Source: Cellulomonas fimi ATCC 484 (lineage in GTDB: Bacteria > Actinomycetota > Actinomycetes > Actinomycetales > Cellulomonadaceae). Taken from it: DNA of 64,000 bases. Made by a program: the position numbers and the translations under genes. Shown in pieces: positions 61,510 through 64,000 of this stretch; position 1 is the stretch's first letter, and every line of letters begins with the position of its first letter. The stretch covers positions 2,666,001-2,730,000 of the forward strand of contig NC_015514.1 in assembly GCF_000212695.1 (NCBI RefSeq). The letters run 5' to 3'. A model generated the notes under the pieces. That model was given only the letters and a program-made list of their open reading frames with translations. It did no database searches and was not told where the DNA came from.

Positions 61510-62775
61510 TCAGCGAGCGGCAGGCACGGCCGGGACGGGCGCGGCGACGACCGACGGGAGCCGGGCGGCGACCGCCGCGAGCGCGCGGCGGGCGGGCGAC
61601 CCCGGAACGGCCTCCCGCAGGGTCCTCGCCTCCAGCAGGGCCGCGTCGAGCGCGGCGCGGTCGTCCGGGACCAGGTGCGCGTCGGTGACCCCGGCGTAGC
61701 GCGCCAGGGCACGGGCGACCGCCTCGCCGGGACGCGGGCCCGCGACCGACGCGCGCACGCGGTTCACCACGACGAGCCGCGTGGCGCCGAGGCCCTGGTC
61801 GGTGAGCTCCCCGAGCCCGCGCACGAGCCGCTGGATGCCGACCGGGTCGGCGGCGCCCACGACCACCACGACGTCCGCCGCCTCGAGCGCGCTGAGCGTC
61901 GCCCCGTTGCGTTGCGGGGCCCGCGTGTCGAACGTCAGCGCCTCGTCCTGCTCCAGGCAGAAGCCGCAGTCGACGACCGTCCAGCGCGCCAGCCCGCGGG
62001 CGACGCCCCACACCGCGTCGAGCGACGACGCCGGCAGCTCCGGCCACCGGTCCGGGCGGGACACGCCCGACAGGACGCGCAGGCCAGGACCGAGCAGGGG
62101 CGCCAGCCGGGCCAGCGTGTGCAGGTCGAGCGTCCCCTGTCCCGCCGCCCGGGTGGCCGCCGCGAGACCCGGCGCCTCGTCGAGCAGACCGACGACCTGG
62201 GCCACGCTCCCGCCGTACGTGTCGGCGTCCACGAGCAGCGCGGAACCCGCCGACGCCGCGAGCTCGGCCGCCAGGTTCACGGCGACCGTCGTGCGGCCGG
62301 GCGCGCCCGTCGGGCCCCACACGGCCACGACCAGCCCGTCCTCGGGCGGCCCGACGGGTTCGGGGCCCGTGGGCGCGGCGACGGTCGGCGCCGGACCCCG
62401 GCCGGTGAGCGCGTCGAGGGCCGCGAGCGCGCGCTGCACCAGCGCACCCGCTCCTGCCTCGTCGTGCGGCGAGTCCGTCGGCACCTCGACGCCGTACGAG
62501 CGCAGGCGCTCGGCCAGCCAGGGCCTCGACGGGTCACCGACCCCGACGACCGTCACGCCCGCCCGTTGCAGGACGTCGACCGAGTCGCGGTCCAGCAGCT
62601 CGAGGCCCGCGGAGACCACCGCGATGCGGCCCAGACCGGCCTCCGCGGCCGCGAGGAGCTCCGACAGGTCCGCGCAGCGGCGCGTCACGCTGAGCCGACC
62701 GCCGGTCCCCTCGACGGCCTGCACGATGATCGACTCCGCGGCCCCCTCGACCGCGCACAGCACACCGACCGACAC
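61510..62775 (-). CDS. CpaE/MinD-like P-loop ATPase
   Basis: A 421-residue protein. The N-terminal 150 residues resemble a degenerate receiver-type domain (RIAVVSAGLELLDRDSVDVL, VTVVGVGDPSRPWLAERL). From about 165 is a MinD/ParA-fold ATPase with the deviant Walker A VWGPTGAPGRTTVAVNLA, VDADTYGGSVAQ as the A' Asp block, WTVVDCGF in the Walker B position and DVVVVVGAADPVGIQRLVR. This layout is CpaE-like, a family that positions type IV (Tad) pili in other bacteria. It follows the SAF-domain gene by one base. No other pilus gene is visible. Confidence 0.82.
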   Translation of the reverse strand: MSVGVLCAVEGAAESIIVQAVEGTGGRLSVTRRCADLSELLAAAEAGLGRIAVVSAGLELLDRDSVDVLQRAGVTVVGVGDPSRPWLAERLRSYGVEVPTDSPHDEAGAGALVQRALAALDALTGRGPAPTVAAPTGPEPVGPPEDGLVVAVWGPTGAPGRTTVAVNLAAELAASAGSALLVDADTYGGSVAQVVGLLDEAPGLAAATRAAGQGTLDLHTLARLAPLLGPGLRVLSGVSRPDRWPELPASSLDAVWGVARGLARWTVVDCGFCLEQDEALTFDTRAPQRNGATLSALEAADVVVVVGAADPVGIQRLVRGLGELTDQGLGATRLVVVNRVRASVAGPRPGEAVARALARYAGVTDAHLVPDDRAALDAALLEARTLREAVPGSPARRALAAVAARLPSVVAAPVPAVPAAR

Positions 62776-62776
62776 C

Positions 62777-63460
62777 TCACGCCCCCGAGCCGGGCACGGG
62801 CACCACGTCGACGCGCCCGGGGCCCGCGAGCGCGCGCAGGACCACGGGCAGCTGGTCGGCAGGGACGAGCACCTGGACGGTCGTCGCACCCCCGACGCCG
62901 AACGCGCCGTCGGGCGTCTCGACCTCCGCCACGGTGAGGCCGGCCACGAGCTCGCGGGGCTCGTCGCCCGGTGCGGCGGCAGGGTCGTCGCCCTCCCCCT
63001 CCTCGGCCGGCTCGGGGACGAACCACAGGTCCACCGAGGCACCGACCACCAGGCCGCGCGAGGGTGCGTGGTCGAGCGGGACGCTCACCGGGCGGACGTC
63101 GACGTCGGCGGCGTCCCCGAGCGCCTGCCGTGGCACGAGCTCGCCCGCGCCGACCGTGCGGAGCACCACGGCGTCCGCGGGCGGCGACGCGTCGGCACGC
63201 ACGTACCGGTCCAGGTCGACCGTCCCGAGCCGCACGTCGACGACGGCGAGCCGCCCGACCGAGACGCTGTCCCCCGGCACGAGCGCCTCGCGGGCGACGT
63301 AGACGGGCACCGTCGCCTGGGCGGCGCGCACGGCCCACGAGCCGAGCGCGACCGAGCCCGCCACCATCGCGATCCCGGCCAGCAGGCGAGGGTCGCGCCA
63401 GCCGGGCCGGCGCAGCCGTGGCGCCACCGGCGCGGGCAGCTCCAGCGTCGTCGTGTCCAT
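62777..63460 (-). CDS. SAF-domain protein, CpaB/RcpC-like
   Basis: A 227-residue protein with one membrane segment near residues 25-50 (PRLLAGIAMVAGSVALGSWAV) and then an SAF domain: VPVYVAREALVPGDSVSVG near 53, RTVGAGELVPRQALG near 100 and VSVPLDHAPSRGLVVGASVD near 120. SAF domains of this type occur in CpaB, the assembly protein of Flp/Tad pili. The ATG at 63460 was chosen because the protein then begins just before the membrane segment. Gene order SAF then CpaE-like ATPase supports a shared, perhaps envelope-related, task. Confidence 0.82.
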   Translation of the reverse strand: MDTTTLELPAPVAPRLRRPGWRDPRLLAGIAMVAGSVALGSWAVRAAQATVPVYVAREALVPGDSVSVGRLAVVDVRLGTVDLDRYVRADASPPADAVVLRTVGAGELVPRQALGDAADVDVRPVSVPLDHAPSRGLVVGASVDLWFVPEPAEEGEGDDPAAAPGDEPRELVAGLTVAEVETPDGAFGVGGATTVQVLVPADQLPVVLRALAGPGRVDVVPVPGSGA

Positions 63461-63563
63461 GTGTCCCCTGTCCTCGAGCTCGTCGCGGGCGCCCATCCTG
63501 CCGAGTCCGACGGGGTCGCGGAGGAAGGATTGTGGACAAACCGGTCGCCGCGCCAGCGCGTGC

Positions 63564-63569
63564 CAGACT
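63564..63569 (+). promoter_or_regulatory. -10-like element of the bldC-like gene
   Basis: CAGACT is followed by six bases and the ATG at 63576. No -35 match is seen. Confidence 0.35.
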
Positions 63570-63575
63570 GCGGTC

Positions 63576-63797
63576 ATGGCCTCGAGGTTCCTCACGCTCG
63601 CCGACGTCACCGAGATCCTCAACATCTCGGCGCCGCAGGCGTACGCGCTGGTCCGCTCGGGCGAGCTGCCGGCCATCCAGATCGGCGGGCGCGGGATCTG
63701 GCGCGTCGAGGCGACCGAGCTCGAGTCCTACATCCAGCGCATGTACGAGCAGACACGCGCCCGGGCGACGTCGGACGCGGGGGACGCCTCGGCCTGA
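63576..63797 (+). CDS. BldC-like small MerR/excisionase-type DNA-binding protein
   Basis: A 73-residue protein that is one winged helix: FLTLADVTEILNISAPQAYA, LVRSGELPAIQIGGRGIWRV and EATELESYIQRMYEQ. This matches the BldC family, developmental regulators in Streptomyces that bind direct repeats cooperatively, and more distantly phage excisionases. There is no integrase nearby, so a regulator is more likely. It is divergent from the SAF-domain gene with 115 bases between starts. Confidence 0.88.
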   Translation: MASRFLTLADVTEILNISAPQAYALVRSGELPAIQIGGRGIWRVEATELESYIQRMYEQTRARATSDAGDASA

Positions 63798-63944
63798 GCC
63801 CGACCCGCGCGCGGCACGCCCGCCCGCAGACGCCACCGGCACGTCCCCCGGACGGCGCATCCTCGACGGCACCCGATCGGCCCAGCCGGCACCCGAGAGG
63901 GTGACCCGCGGCGTCCCGATGGCGGAGCTCACGCGCGCGTCGCG

Positions 63945-63998
63945 GTGCACGCCGCGCTCCCGGCGCACGCGGCGCTCCCGGCGCACGCCGCGCTCCCG
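63945..63998. repeat. 18-bp tandem repeat running to the window edge
   Basis: Three copies of GCGCACGCCGCGCTCCCG with one or two changes. In one plus-strand frame it reads AHAALP repeats, but no start can be assigned and the array is cut by the edge. Nothing else is seen in 63798-63944. Confidence 0.8.
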
Positions 63999-64000
63999 GC

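Noticed and set aside
63576..63797. Prophage or integrative element excisionase
   Set aside because: The small MerR-type helix-turn-helix also fits excisionases, but there is no integrase, attachment-site repeat or phage gene nearby, and the BldC match is better.

Overview
The window is very GC-rich, and its third codon positions are almost always G or C. It carries a gene order typical of Actinomycetota: rne - rplU - rpmA - obg - proB - proA - nadD - rsfS, then murA - plsC - gpsA - ddl - thiL - rpmB - DAK2 gene - recG - rsmD - coaD - sepIVA - DUF177 - rpmF - rnc - mutM. A family 5 glycoside hydrolase with a ricin-type binding domain at the left edge, cydABDC and a DevS/DevR-like pair suggest a Cellulomonas-like organism. 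That placement is inference from content and order. Nearly everything is chromosomal core; the one mobile element seen is an IS481-type insertion sequence.

Layout. 1-5.5 kb: glycoside hydrolase end, AI-2E-type transporter, short-chain dehydrogenase, membrane acyltransferase, PAP2 phosphatase. 5.7-11.9 kb (mostly minus): tRNA-Ala, GpgP-like phosphatase, rsfS, a disordered membrane protein, nadD, a 51-residue membrane protein, proA, a frameshifted double-GNAT gene and a rhodanese. 12.1-19.0 kb (plus): a promoter, a SAM-IV-type riboswitch and a peptide-type ABC importer whose fused double ATPase is cut by the IS. 19.0-27.7 kb: proB, obg, rpmA, rplU, a YihY-family protein and a large RNase E/G. 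28.1-37.0 kb: cydA-cydB-cydD-cydC, a DevS-like kinase and a convergent DevR-like regulator. 37.0-50.6 kb: a 2-hydroxyacid dehydrogenase, then mutM-rnc-rpmF-DUF177, sepIVA-coaD-rsmD, a membrane protein/ATPase pair, recG-DAK2, rpmB, a GNAT and thiL. 50.7-60.4 kb: DUF3515 lipoprotein, ddl, a cystathionine gamma-synthase family enzyme, gpsA-plsC, murA, leuD-leuC and an IclR regulator. 60.5-64 kb: tRNA-Glu and tRNA-Gln, a DUF6912 protein, a CpaE-like ATPase, a SAF/CpaB-like protein and a BldC-like DNA-binding protein.

Two systems stand out. First, a canonical promoter (TTGACC, 17 bases, TACCTT) starts transcription at the first stem of a SAM-IV riboswitch. The switch precedes a family 5 substrate-binding-protein ABC importer, tying uptake of an unknown substrate to S-adenosylmethionine. 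In this strain an IS481-type element sits in the ATPase gene, flanked by a 6-bp duplication GCTAGT; precise excision would restore the frame. Second, cydABDC is followed, with overlapping ends, by a kinase resembling the haem-based DevS/DosS sensors, and a palindrome of DosR-box spacing (GGGAC-N4-GTCCC) lies just upstream of the probable cydA -10 element. This suggests a local oxygen/redox circuit controlling cytochrome bd.

Several genes have a TANNNT-like -10 element about six bases before the start codon and no Shine-Dalgarno sequence, the arrangement of leaderless mRNAs. Most convergent gene ends carry strong GC hairpins without a U-tract.
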